Positions 21,747-31,759 of a DNA stretch of 40,000 nt are shown here, one piece after another (position 1 is the stretch's first letter; each line of letters starts with the position of its first letter). The translations under genes and the position numbers were made by a program. This DNA is from Gamsiella multidivaricata (taxonomy: Eukaryota; Mortierellomycota; Mortierellomycetes; Mortierellales; Mortierellaceae), in assembly GCF_025024155.1 (NCBI RefSeq), contig NW_026251835.1, forward strand, positions 1-40,000. Direction: 5' to 3'. A model generated the notes under the pieces. That model saw only the letters and a program-made list of their open reading frames with translations. It ran no database searches and was not told the origin of the DNA.

Positions 21747-22618
21747 GTTTAGTTGAAAATGGACGAGGTGATGCAAAGCTGAAGAACCAGAAGAGTACGC
21801 GGATACTAGTTGTGGGCAAACACGCTGCAGAAGCAAATGAAATCCGCCATAGTGACAAGGCTTGAAAGGGTGGATTATATGGCGCGTTTGTGTGCAGCAT
21901 GTTTGGCAAATGAGTACGCGCTTGATTTTGCTAATGTCAAAGTTTGAAACTCCCTATTGTGAAGAGGTTTGAAAGGGCGCGCGTTTGCGAATGTCAAAGC
22001 TTGAAATCCCCAAACTGTGCCATCAAGGACGATATCTATTGTAAGATGCAAAAGAACTGCCCCTATACCTCAAACATCAATAGGAGCGATTCATTCCCCA
22101 TTTACAATCAGCCTTCCACCTCTTCCTCGGACCAACGATGCCCCTCCTCTTCTTTGGGACGCTTGAGCTTGTCGAGCGGAGAAGGCCGCCTGGCGACTTT
22201 GGTTGGAGTATGGAGAGCAACTTGTTCCCACTCGAGTGTCTTGGCAACGCTTTTAGGGGCTGATGAGACGACATCCTCCTCGTCTTCGCCTTTCTTCCGG
22301 TATTGGTATTGCTGATACACTCAATGCACCTGTGCTGCATATTCGTGGTAGTGGCTCTAATAAGAAAAAAAAAATGGATAATATTGGTATTAATAGGACA
22401 TTCTTACGGTGATAAATGAATACGTACCAGTAATTGGGCAAGTCAATGAACTAGGCCCCCCAAGAATGAGCGGAGCTCATCAGGAGTGGACGGCAACGCG
22501 ATGGTGCTGGAAGCCTTGCCTGCCATCCAAATGCCATGCCACCTTCGTACTCCGAAGACGATTGCCAGTATGCTTAAAGACACAAAAAAGAAAGACGGTT
22601 CATTCTGGTGCAGAGACC
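21747..22618. other. stretch with weak coding traces
   Basis: A minus-strand frame (22320-22108) encodes charged sequence (YQQYQYRKKGEDEED; LDKLKRPKEEEGHRWSEEE) preceded in frame by SHYHEYAAQVH and a TGA. It could be a decayed exon. I could not place it in a gene or family. Confidence 0.35.
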
Positions 22619-23520
22619 TTAGTATACGAGCTTTGCCGGGTATACAATCGTGTTTGTTTCCCTACCATGAATAGAGAGAAGTAGTGGACGCTCCAATTCA
22701 CACTTGTCCTGCTCAAGCAAGATGCTTTTATTGATCTTAATCTTTTTACTGAGTTGGCACGCCACTTCTTGTCTCGATGCACCCGCAAGTTTACACTCAT
22801 AATTGCCGGTCACCACCGGGTCAACGCTCAATAACCCGTCGCACTTTCGAGGCGCTATCTTTGTTTCAAAGACATCTGCCAGATTCGATTTGGACAAAGC
22901 AGACGCAGAATGTCCTTGTTCGTCCCTACAGGATTAAACGGAATTATAATGAGCGACAACAGCTGCTGCAACATGAATAACAGCAACAGAAGCAAAAACG
23001 ACAACTTACAGATGCATGGAAAGAAGAGAGTTCAGAGGCAGGCCTTCCTGGAAGATTGCCGGCCAAAGGGCGAGGCAATCAGCTTCTGAAGGCGCATTTA
23101 ATCCATGTAGCGGTCTGATTATATCCGGATTCTACAATGAGTTGATAAAAAGACGTTAAAATCCAGGATATGATGGTAGACGTGGAGCAATTAGAATGCG
23201 TTCGATGGACGTCGATCATCCAGTGATATGTCAGCTGGGTAACCTGCAGGTGGTAGGTCTCATCAAGCATCTCATTCCTCCCGAATTCGCGCTCTCCCGT
23301 ACTCTTTTCTCTCTGTCCCCTGCTGTGTCCATTGCTTGAGTTTGGTATTCCTCTGTTCCTCCGGTAATGTGTTGATGTGAGTGGTACAGACGGCGCCCAA
23401 ACTGCCCCTAAATCCCGAATGAACATTTACGCTCTTGATGAAGTTCATTCCGCCTGGCTCCTCTCCGGCCTCCATTGAACGCTCCAGATATTTCTTGAGG
23501 CACTCCATGAAGTCGGTCAT
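22619..23520 (-). pseudogene. degenerate gene with PD-(D/E)XK-like signature
   Basis: The likely order is exon 1 from ATG 23520 (MTDFMECLKKYLERSMEAGE) to about 23244, exon 2 at 23131-23010 (NPDIIRPLHGLNAPSEADC) and exon 3 at 22925-22619. The exon 2/3 join is clean: donor GTAAGT, acceptor CCTGTAG, phase 2. The exon 1/2 donor GTTACC is weak. Within exon 1 the frame must change between about 23330 and 23280, since the first frame stops after ARIREE while the second gives EMLDETYHLQ, so the copy looks broken. Exon 3 contains CDGLLSVDPVVTGNYECKLA: an Asp about 13 residues before E-x-K, the spacing seen in PD-(D/E)XK nuclease folds. I do not recognise the family; the nuclease idea is inference from a short motif. 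Confidence 0.45.
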
Positions 23521-24198
23521 GTTGCACTGAAGTAGGCAGCTTACGAAACTCGAACTTCGGGCTGAAGTTCAATAGGGTTCGCGCTGTTTTTTATTTTATT
23601 TTTTTAGCATTGGACTTGGCACCCGCACCCAAGTTCTATGCGCAATGCCATTGACTCATAATCCTTTTTTTTTTTTTTTTTTTTTGGCACAAACGACGAC
23701 CAGCGTAGCATGTCTCTCTATCGCTTTCTGCCAAAAAAAAAAAAAAAAAAAAAAAAATGATGCACTTGTGAACTGGTATTTGCCTTTTTTGCATTCTTCA
23801 TCTCTGTATCACCTGCCCGCCTCTCCTGTCCATGCTTCACCTATGAGCTTCACGTAGATATCCTACACCTCGGTAGGCTGACATCGCTATCAACGTCGTT
23901 GCAGTCAGTATCGGTGTGGCTGTCATTGTAAGTAGTGTAGTTGCCGGAGATGTCGCTGCCGCTGTCATTGTCCTTGCGAGTATGCGGAGTGGCATATTTT
24001 TTAAGAGGAAGGAACGGTTGAGTTGGCGACAGTAGTGGTGAAATAGGAAAATGAGATGCCCCTATCCTTTCCACCCAGTGTACAAAATTAATTAGTGAAT
24101 TTTAATTTTTTCTAACCATGAGCAAATAAATACATCTTTTCTTCAGCACGACTTTTCTTCTCCAAGCACAATCGACAGCAGCTTGAGTAACCGCCATG
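23521..24198. other. low-complexity intergenic stretch
   Basis: No gene seen. It contains a small hairpin (gaacttcgggctgaagttc, about 23550-23568) and a 21-base T run paired with a 25-base A run. Confidence 0.5.
23665..23757. repeat. T21 / A25 inverted repeat
   Basis: A run of 21 T (23665-23685) followed by ggca faces tgcc and 25 A (23733-23757). Together they can form a hairpin with a stem of about 25 bp and a loop of about 43 bases. Confidence 0.8.
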
Positions 24199-24492
24199 GA
24201 AGTTAGTGCCCCAGTGCACAGCTGCGCACTGCCAAAGGATTAGTGCCAAGTACACGGCGTTCGCAAGATAGAGGACTGGCCAGACAACTCCCCAGAATTG
24301 AACCCCATCGAGCATGTCTGGTCCTTCCTTGGTACCTCTCTCAATCGACGACAAAGACAATCTCGGGAAATTGCAACACTAGTGAGAGCTCTAGTGGAGG
24401 AATGGAATACTTTTATCGCAAGGACAGCTGGCAAGGCTGGTCGACATGACACTCCAGAGACTGGAGTTCGTGAAAAAGCACATTGGTGGTAA
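24199..24492 (+). pseudogene. Tc1/mariner transposase C-terminal remnant
   Basis: One frame reads APVHSCALPKD, a TAG at 24241-24243, then CQVHGVRKIEDWPDNSPELN followed by PIEHVWSFL. This is the conserved end of Tc1-type DDE transposases (NAPxH ... DWP..SPDLNPIEnlW). The upstream half and terminal repeats are absent, and the in-frame stop sits where Trp is common. Inactive fragment. Confidence 0.8.
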
Positions 24493-24699
24493 TGGCAGAT
24501 ATTGAACGAGCCACAACCCTTTCCTTCAGCATTCACCACCCTAACACCCTAACATTCACCATGGATGTCCCCCAAGAGCTTCTTTCGACAGACATGAAAA
24601 TTTCCATAGCGACTGCATAGCTCTTTAGATGTGTTGTATATAGGCAATTTGAAAAAGAATGCGCAAAAGCATGGGTAAAAATTATGGCTCGCTAATAAA

Positions 24700-25095
24700 A
24701 TTTGTTAGGTGACTGTACGTGCTGAACGAAGGTCGAACTTTCCTATTTTGATCCCAAAGGAAACACGTGGTGGTAGTCGTATCTGCCGATACACCACAGT
24801 CAAGAGTCACGATGACATTCTCTTGTGCCCGGTCAATACCCTCACCGAATACCTCCGACGCATCCAAGGACATGACTTTGATGTTCATCATCCTAAATAC
24901 GCGTCGATACGATATCGCCCCCTCCTGCGCGATGTCCGGGATCCTAGCCGACATGTCGGAGCTGAGCGCATCAGTAACCACATCGCTTTCATCAGTCGCA
25001 AGCTTAATCTGCCAAAGGATGCCAAATTACCCAAGGCTCGTGCCATCGGATCTACGGCTGCGATCAAACATAGTATCCAGCTTTCCAAGACTGGC
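24700..25095 (+). pseudogene. tyrosine recombinase fragment (DIRS/Crypton type)
   Basis: The frame contains FPILIPKETRGGSRICRYTT, CPVNTLTEYLRR, ISNHIAFISRKLNLP and KARAIGSTAAIKH. These parallel blocks in the recombinase of the nearby DIRS element (PKERRKGKR, CPLAAYQSY, ISNHMDSISTL, PRVIGSTIAAESG). The homology stops abruptly after IGSTAAIKH, before the catalytic C-terminal Tyr region, where LINE-like sequence begins. It comes from an element distinct from the one at 25836-28844, since the two sequences differ widely. Confidence 0.6.
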
Positions 25096-25835
25096 TCCGG
25101 CCCCACATGGTCGACGACATGCTGGGCTCGCGTCTCGTTCCTCGGCCAACTTTCTTTAACTGCTCGCAGCGCCACCAATCTACCATAGACTACATCTCCC
25201 TATCACCAGACTTGACCCCCCGCAGCCCTTCAGTCTCCCAAACCTACACCTGCAACTTCACCGACCACGACCACCTCTCCCTCCAGATCAAGCCTCCCTC
25301 TCAGATCCGTCATGGAAAAGGTGCCTGGCGCCTCAACACTTCTCTTCTGCGCCAGCAGGAATTCCGCACTTACTTGACCACTACCCTAGACATGGATCCG
25401 TCTCTCGAACATCGGAAAACCCCCATCAGCACTGGGGTCGCCTCAAAAAGCATGTCCGGAATGCGAGTATCTCATTCTTGATCCTTCATAAATCCCGCGC
25501 CGTCCCGGAGGAAAAGCGTCTCCAGGAGCAGCGGCCGGCACTTCTCGACGAGCATGAGGACGCCCTACACCGACAGGATCCTCTGGCTGCATTGACACAG
25601 GAGGCTCTAGATCGGATTAAGGCGGCTCTGACAACCATGGTAGACCCCCATATGAAGGGCCTGGCACAATGGGCAGGCTTACGCTGGATGGAGAAAGGCG
25701 AACGCAGCACCCAGTATTTCTTTCAGTGCATCAAACACCGCAATCGAAAACGATGCATGTCGTCTCTACGGGACCCAGCGCAGGACATCGTCCACACGGA
25801 ACCAGAAACAATGGGGGATTATGGTAGGACCTTTT
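25096..25835 (+). pseudogene. LINE (L1-like) ORF2 fragment: endonuclease end and linker
   Basis: The first frame contains STIDYISLSPDLTP and DHDHLSLQIKPP, the end of an apurinic-type LINE endonuclease, then GKGAWRLNTSLLRQQEF. After a frameshift near 25400-25440 the second frame gives HWGRLKKHVRNASISF, GLAQWAGLRWMEKGERSTQY and DYGRTFY, the usual linker before the reverse transcriptase. The RT domain is missing because the DIRS-type element begins at 25836. The other side of that element does not continue the LINE in any obvious way. Confidence 0.72.
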
Positions 25836-25866
25836 ATTATCACAGCGGGAGCCGACCTATAATGTG
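25836..25866 (+). repeat. inverted end of DIRS-type element (3' end)
   Basis: 31 bp identical to the reverse complement of 28814-28844. The recombinase stop codon (25857-25859) lies inside this repeat. Confidence 0.92.
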
Positions 25867-26869
25867 GATCCAGAACTTTTACTGAGTGTGATCTCAGTAA
25901 AATTGGACCTGGTCCTACTCGCGAGACGGTAAAAATTTTGGAACGCGTCGGGAGAGGACCAATTGCCATGTGCAATGATGTCGTCAATAGACATACCCGA
26001 CTCGGCGGCGATGGTAGATCCAATGACTCGGGGCTTGACACGACGGGTGGAGCGTTCAACCTCAGGGATCAAGGTCGAGATCGAATCCATGTGATTGGAG
26101 ATGGTTTGCGTAGAGACAGCTGCATGTAGGCGAAGAGTATTACGAATGAGAGGGCAAATTGTAAAATTCTTGTCCTCGGGATGCGGAACCGTCACTGGGT
26201 GATCCTTGATACGCGAGGTGTAGGACTGATAAGCAGCCAAGGGGCAGAGATTGGGGTCAGAGTTGGCGGATATGTACACCACCTTCTCAATCCTCTTGCC
26301 CTTGCGTCTCTCCTTAGGAAGAAGAACAAAGAGCTTCAAGTACCGCTTGTCAAAGGTCGTCTTGTTGATGTCAACGCAATGAATGTCGTCCGCGCGGAGG
26401 AAGCCACAAATGCCCAGGAGCCAGCAAAGTTTGCGCGTCAACTGGACTAGTACCATATCGTCATTGTTGGGCAGCGATTGCAGGTAGGCAAGTGCAGGCG
26501 AGATGTCCAGGCAACCGATTTCTGCGGGCTTATGTCCGTAGCCTTCAGCGCAGCGACATAATCTTTGTAAACCATGCTCTCCGTGATTGACGATCGATCG
26601 CTGAACAGATCTAAAATGGCGGAGCGCTTAGCGAGGACGGTGGCCGGCTTCCAAACTCTTGTGCGGCGTTGGTGAGCGAGATAGTTGATGAAAAGGACTG
26701 GATCTGGGTGAAACAGGTCCTCATCCCGCTCTTGTGCCCATCGGATGTAGACTTGTTGGGCAGGACCGTAAGCGACGTGTCGGCGTTGGGCTTGTGGCGA
26801 GTCCAATATCGTATGTGACGCGTCTGAGCTGAGTCCTAGTTCGGAGTATAGGCGCCGCTTACGTGCCAT
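25857..26869 (-). pseudogene. DIRS-type tyrosine recombinase
   Basis: From MARKRRLYSEL (26869) the N-terminal core-binding domain reads VYIRWAQERDEDLF and FINYLAHQRRTRVWKPATV. A frameshift at about 26450 separates MTIWY from QLTRKLCWLLGICGFLRADD. The catalytic part holds the first Arg (FLRADDI), PRVIGSTIAAESGMSIDDII and HGNWSSPDAFQNFYR, the likely histidine and tyrosine-bearing block. Tyrosine recombinases insert circular cDNA without target duplication. Its first part overlaps the RT/RH frame, as in other DIRS elements. The stop falls within the 31-bp terminal repeat. Confidence 0.78.
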
Positions 26870-28456
26870 GCCTGGAGCTTCCAATGCGGGTTCTTCTCGA
26901 GCACATTTGGTGCCGCGCCCGGAGGCGAAAGCACTGCATTTCTGGGGATCGTGAGAGGGTCCTTGATTGCCATTGAGAGAGTTGTCGGATACCAAATCGC
27001 ACTGGTCCATGCCGGCGCCACTATTGTCGCCTCTAATTTCTCCAACTGAAGTTTCTGGAGAATCTGTGGGATGAGATTCCAAGGGGGACAGATGTAAAGG
27101 TTGCCCAGTTTGGTCCATGGTCGTTCGAGGGCGTTGAAGTTGAGCGCTTAAGGGTGAGGTTCCCACGTCATGAATTGGGGAAGCTGGGCGTTCCTGGGAG
27201 GGGCAAATAGGTCGATCGAGTGAGGGCCCCATATTGAATCCAGCGTTTGGAAGAATGGGCGGTCGATACTTCACTCTAGTTGGGTCGTCAGCCTCCTGGA
27301 TGGTGCGTCCGCTGGGTTGAAGGCTGAAGGAACGTATGTCGTTTGGAGTCTGGTCTCTGTTGTCAAACAATGGCGCCATAGTTGATCCGCCAGGTCCATC
27401 AGTTGCGGGGAACGGGTCCCGCCGAACCGTTAGATGTGAGCCAGCTCAATCCGTTCCAATGCTGAAGGTTGTCGATCTACCATGTTAGGTTGTCCTTGGC
27501 TTCCTGAGATAGGGGGATCTTGTCCTCCCAACCGGATCCGGCACGCAGAGCGTTGTTCTTGATTTGCATGAGACGCTGGCACATCAGACGTGCTGGAAAG
27601 ACGGCGGCGGTCATTGCCATGGCCTTGCCGATGAACGAACTTAAAGCTTTTAATGAGCTGACGCCGTTGTTCCTGAGTTTGCGCGCTTCGCGGCGGATAT
27701 CTCGAACCTTGTGACGGGGGACGGAGAGAGTCATGGATCTGCTGTCTATTGTGAACCCCAAGCGCTCGATGACCTGAATGGGCTCCAAGGTGGATTTTGC
27801 TTTTTTTATCAAGAAGCCTAGTGATTTTAGCCGTTCCAGGACCAACTGGGTGTGTTGAGCTGCCTTGGGCTTGGAGGAGGCGATTATCAGAAGATCGTCC
27901 AGGTATGCGGAGATGCGGATGCCGCGGCGGCGTGCCCATTTGAGGACTGGGCGTAAGACCTTGGTGAACACCAACGGGGAGAGAGAGGCCGAATGGGAGT
28001 ACTCTGAATTGGTACCTCTGTCCCTTCCACTGGAACTGTAGGTAACGACGAGATGAGGGATGGATCAGAATGTGAAGGAAGGCGTCCGAAAGATCTATGG
28101 AGGTCATGTAATCCTTTTTGTTCATAAGTGAACAGATGGTCTTTACTGTTTCCATTTTGAAGTATCGTTCTGGCAGGTACTGGTTCAGTTTCTTCAGATT
28201 CAGACATGGGCGGAGGTCTCCCGTCTTCTTGGGTACTAGGAAGAGCTGACTGGAAAACCCGGTGTTCGATGTGGCCGTCTCGATGGCTTTCTTTGTGAGT
28301 AGAGCCAGGATCTCCTTCTCGATGATCTCCGTCTCCTTCTGGGAGAGTCTTGTTGAGCCTATTGACGGATCCTGTAGCCCTGTGAGACCGTTTCTCGAAT
28401 CCATTTTTCGTCCGTTAGGAGGGTCCACGCGTGTTGGTATAGGTGTAGCCGTCCAC
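26836..28456 (-). pseudogene. reverse transcriptase / RNase H-like region of DIRS-type element
   Basis: RT motifs are clear: FSSQLFLVPKKTGDLRPCLN, MTSIDLSDAFLHI (motif A), RVLPFGLSL (motif B) and, after a frameshift near 27985, ISAYLDDLLIIASS (catalytic YLDD). A TAG replaces the second Trp in LTW(W)IDNLQHWNG near 27475. The RNase H core with its acidic residues is absent: the sequence jumps from WNGLSSHL to text typical of the domain's end (YVPSAFNPADAPSRR). It then runs to VAPAWTSAIWYP and a stop at 26836. The homologous frame also carries stops near 27250 and 27170. Confidence 0.78.
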
Positions 28457-28813
28457 CTACTGAGGGTTGGTTGTCTGCCCTCGGCCGCGGCCCCGACCGC
28501 GTCCCCTGTATGTGTTGCCTTGGGCTTGCTGAAAATTTTGGTTAACGTTGTCTGGCTGTTGGGAGAATAACTGCTGTTGCTGTTGATATGGCTGCTGAGA
28601 GCCCGAATTTTGGTAACTCTGAGAGTGCTGAGTGTTGTTTTTTCGATTGTTGCCGGACCGACCCCTTCCACGTCCTCGATTGTTGGAGAGAAGGCTGTTC
28701 CTGGCACTGTGAGGCGTATTCAGAGCATTCGAGTAGTTTTGTTTTTGTTTTTCTTTATTTCCTTTGTCTATTTGCTTTGGATTTTCGGTGCAAAAAATAA
28801 AGAAAAGAAGTGA
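28457..28813 (-). pseudogene. gag-like RGG/Gln-rich region of DIRS-type element
   Basis: The frame encodes NNRGRGRGRSGNNRKNN, a Gln/Asn-rich middle (QQPYQQQQQLFSQQPDN) and a second RGRGRGRGRG box before its stop at 28457. RGG boxes suggest nucleic-acid binding, as expected for a gag-like protein. The only upstream Met in this frame (28861) lies outside the element, so the present copy lacks a proper start or begins in an alternative way. Confidence 0.5.
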
Positions 28814-28844
28814 CACATTATAGGTCGGCTCCCGCTGTGATAAT
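28814..28844 (-). repeat. inverted end of DIRS-type element (5' end)
   Basis: 31 bp, perfect inverted match to 25836-25866. Confidence 0.92.
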
Positions 28845-29196
28845 GGTGAGATATGCGACATATTGCATCAATTCAAGGCAAATTAGAGTAGATTTGGAAG
28901 CAGTGCGGACAAAATATCGAGAAAATCTAGGATCTTTGATTCTCTTCGATGGAATGCCCCGCATCGATCCATTCATTCCACCCTCACGGATGGCCTTGCA
29001 CAGCCACTCCTCCGCTACAAGAAAAAAAAATTCTCTCTTACGCATGAGATACTATCATTCAAACATTCACATCTCGACAACCATTCCCGTGACGAAGATG
29101 AGATTATGCGTATCTTGTAGCTCATCAATGGATTGTTGATCTTGGTGAGTGAAGCCTTTAATGCACTGTGGGGTATAGACATGGTGGAGACTACCG
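28845..29196 (-). other. flank of DIRS-type element with weak coding trace
   Basis: A minus-strand frame encodes AEEWLCKAIREGGMNGSMRG and SRYFVRTASKSTLICLELMQ and runs into the DIRS end. It looks protein-like but I cannot assign it. It may be an older gene or transposon into which the DIRS-type element inserted. Confidence 0.35.
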
Positions 29197-29484
29197 CTAT
29201 TTCTTTTTGCGTCTTGCGCTGTTGTGACCCAACTTGCCACATTCTTTGCACTTGTTCTGGCGCCTTTTGGACGCAGCCCATCCGTCGATTTTTTCCTCTC
29301 TTCTATCCAGAAGATCCTTGAAGTAACAGTTCACTCTTGATGATACCTCTACTTTGACCATCGGGAAGTGTTTCCATAGCCATTCTGCTGCCTCTAGGTT
29401 GTCACTATTGTTCCGTCCAGACCCCAAATCGGGACTGTACTGGGGGTGAACCTTCACATTTAGGCCACTTCCATTTTTATTCAT
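29197..29484 (-). pseudogene. fragment ending in a damaged zinc knuckle
   Basis: The frame encodes AAEWLWKHFPMVKVEVSSRV, FKDLLDRREEKIDGWAASKR and NKCKECGKLGHNSARRKKK. The last part looks like a C-x2-C-x4-H-x4-C knuckle in which the final Cys is Arg. Such tails occur on Mutator-like transposases and gag proteins, but the upstream domain is missing, so the source is uncertain. Confidence 0.35.
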
Positions 29485-31588
29485 GAGACTATTAAGCTAT
29501 CTAATACTCCAAGCCTCAGATCGGGGCTATAAAAACCCCTACCGGGAGCATAATAAACAAACACGCTCTTTTGTCTCCTTGGCTCATACTCAGGTGCATA
29601 AAACATCACAACTATCGTCGTAAAGACCCCGAATTACTCTCAGCCTCGACCAGTATAGAGTCCTCCTTTACACCTCCTTGAGACCGATCAGCTGCTCCAT
29701 CCTTCGAACATCCGGCACTCGGAGGTTCTTCAAGCTCTATAGCTGATCCAGTCCACTTTCCAGGGTCATCTCGAGACACTCATACTGGTAATCCTCTCCA
29801 TCTCTGCCATCATAGATAGGCTCAAGATCGAAATGCAACTCAGGCTGAGGTTGCAAGGATAGCCTGGCCTTTGCTAACCTACCGCGACCACAATGGAGCT
29901 ATGATACAACAGCTGGATCGCCATAAACTCAAAGGCAGTAGGGAGGAGATTGTCACTACGTGTACTAGGCGCAAACCAAGTGGAGCCCAAAACCCAAGCG
30001 TTTGCCCAGCTGTTTGCCCAACTGCTTGTCCAAGCGTTTGCCCAACTGTTTGCCCAGCTGTTTCCCCAAGTATTTACCAAGTGTTTGCCCAAGTGTTAGC
30101 CCAAGTGCCCACACTGCACTCCTTTTTGCCTGATCTCCAATCGTGCGCTCTCTGGTGTCCAAGATTTGGCACTGCGATTTCCCCACAGCTGCCTGGTCGA
30201 TCCTCTTTACCGTCTTAGAGAGGTGCGGGAATGTACGCAGAACGCCTGCACGGAGCATTCCGGGTGCGCCAAACTGGCAAGCATCTGTGAAAATGCTCAC
30301 TGCATCGGACACCCGCACCCTGCTCTATGAAGCAACACTCGGAGACCATCCGACCGAGCCTCAAGTTCTCTTTTCCGAAGGGCTGCCATTTGCCTTCACG
30401 CCCAAGAAGTCATGGATATAACCTGAGTTGGTTGCAATGCTGGTGTGCAGAATTACAGGCTCTGTCCCTGCAAATTCAGCAATATGACGGGTGGGTCTTC
30501 AGCGGAGCTGGAGGTCATTCCCTTTTTAATTTACGAAGTAGCTAGGAATAAACACATCTTCTTTTTCCTTCTCTCTCGTACACTTGGTCCCCTGGTGCCC
30601 ATTCTCAACAGCCGGGCTGCAAATGAACATCGCGGTGGTTCTGTTCACAACGGGAATGGGCCAAATCCTCTCAGAACATGTCAAGATGTCAAAATCTTGG
30701 TCCCTGCCAGCCACACGTCCATTGCCCATGTTCATTGTCTGCACCTTTAACGGAAAATCAAAGCATCTCTTCATTCCTGTCTCGTTTTCTCAAGGGTCCA
30801 TTTACCAGTATTTGTCTAGTATTTCCTACATTTCGCCCTTGCTGGTAGTCTTGTGTTGTTGTTTTTGTTGTTGTTGTTGTTGGGGATGTTATAGTCGCTT
30901 ACCTCATAGTATTGTGCCGTATTTGACACACATTTGCATGGCTGTACAAAGAAGTAGCATCTCTATTCTTGAAGAAAAAAACCACATTGCAAACCACATT
31001 TACTAAATCCCATATCTGAGGACCTTTCTTTCCAGCACGAGGCATGCTAAACGCTACGCGTTCAATTATGCGCATAATGGATATAACCCACCCCCATGCT
31101 ATGGCAAAAGCGAGCTCTCTACTGGTGGCAATTGACAGCTGTTTACTCTAGTAAACCGTAAGAATACCTTTGGGAAGTGAGAAAAATAAAAGTGCTCTCT
31201 CAATTTTTTTTCTAACATTTTAATCGCCAATTCTGTCAATGAAGCACCCGTGAACAAAAAAGCGTGGCTTTGACCGCAATAGTGAAGTGCGCCTTGTGAT
31301 GTTTCTGTCGAAAAAAAACTCAATGACTGTTTCCTTCTAGCATGCCTATATGCCGCGTAGCTTGGGAACTAGGAGTTTATTCTACGCACTCTTTTCTCTT
31401 TCAGGAACTGGATAGAATGGCGTAATGGTGTTATAAAAGTGGCATTATGTCTACCTTTAAATGGTGCGAATCGTGTAATCGCACATAGCAGAACTCAGGG
31501 GGTGGGTAAAATCCATGGCCAGAGGATGAACGAAGGGACCCAGGCCAACAACGGGGAAAAAGAAAATAGCATATTGGATGGATGTTCT
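29485..31588. other. gene-poor stretch with repeats
   Basis: No gene I can support. A TATA-like box framed by C/G (ggggctataaaaacccc, about 29524-29540) is followed by aataaa (about 29552), reminiscent of an LTR or a Pol II promoter, but no partner LTR was found. A minisatellite lies at about 30000-30110 and a TTG-rich microsatellite at about 30853-30882. Confidence 0.4.
29998..30110. repeat. 12-bp minisatellite
   Basis: About nine imperfect copies of a 12-mer close to tgcccaactgtt (variants tgcccagctgtt, tgtccaagcgtt). On the minus strand it would encode a repeated LGKQ tetrapeptide within an open frame whose wider coding status is unclear. Confidence 0.75.
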
Positions 31589-31758
31589 TATAAAAAGAGG
31601 TCGTCATGCCGCATTCACCAAGTACCTCCTCACAAACAACCCTTTCCAACCATACCTCTCTCCAAGGTGAGCGTAGAGCAACAACACGCTTTGCGCTTGT
31701 CAAAGTCTTATCACGGCGCATCGTTTTCTCACCATCTTTGCTCGTTTTTTCCCTATAG
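31589..31758 (+). promoter_or_regulatory. TATA box and 5' UTR intron of the I66-like gene
   Basis: TATAAAA at 31589-31595 lies about 165 bp before the ATG. An apparent 5' UTR intron runs from 31667 (AAG|GTGAGC) to 31758 (CCCTATAG), ending one base before the start codon at 31760. Confidence 0.55.
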
Positions 31759-31759
31759 A

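Larger units (their letters stand above)
25836..28844 (-). mobile_element. DIRS-type tyrosine-recombinase retroelement (internally deleted)
   Basis: A 3,009-bp unit has identical 31-bp inverted ends (25836-25866 and 28814-28844, starting attatcacagcgggagccga). Reading on the minus strand it encodes an RGG-rich gag-like region, reverse transcriptase, the tail of an RNase H-like region and a tyrosine recombinase that overlaps the RT/RH frame, the DIRS order. No target duplication is seen, as expected for recombinase-mediated insertion. Autonomous DIRS elements are usually 4-6 kb; the RNase H core appears deleted and all long frames are broken. I could not find the internal complementary region. 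Confidence 0.82.

Noticed and set aside
24243..24449. Other plus-strand frame over the Tc1 relic
   Set aside because: It is a shadow of the frame carrying DWPDNSPELNPIEHVW.
26870..27379. N-terminal extension of the DIRS recombinase frame to 27379
   Set aside because: This part overlaps the RT/RH coding sequence and lacks recombinase similarity before about 26870; it may be a genuine overlap but I cannot support it.
29480..29660. LTR of a retrotransposon
   Set aside because: A TATA box and aataaa are close together, but I found no matching second LTR, no TG..CA ends and no internal genes.
30526..30774. Minus-strand 82-codon frame
   Set aside because: No start context, motif or splice partner; probably chance.
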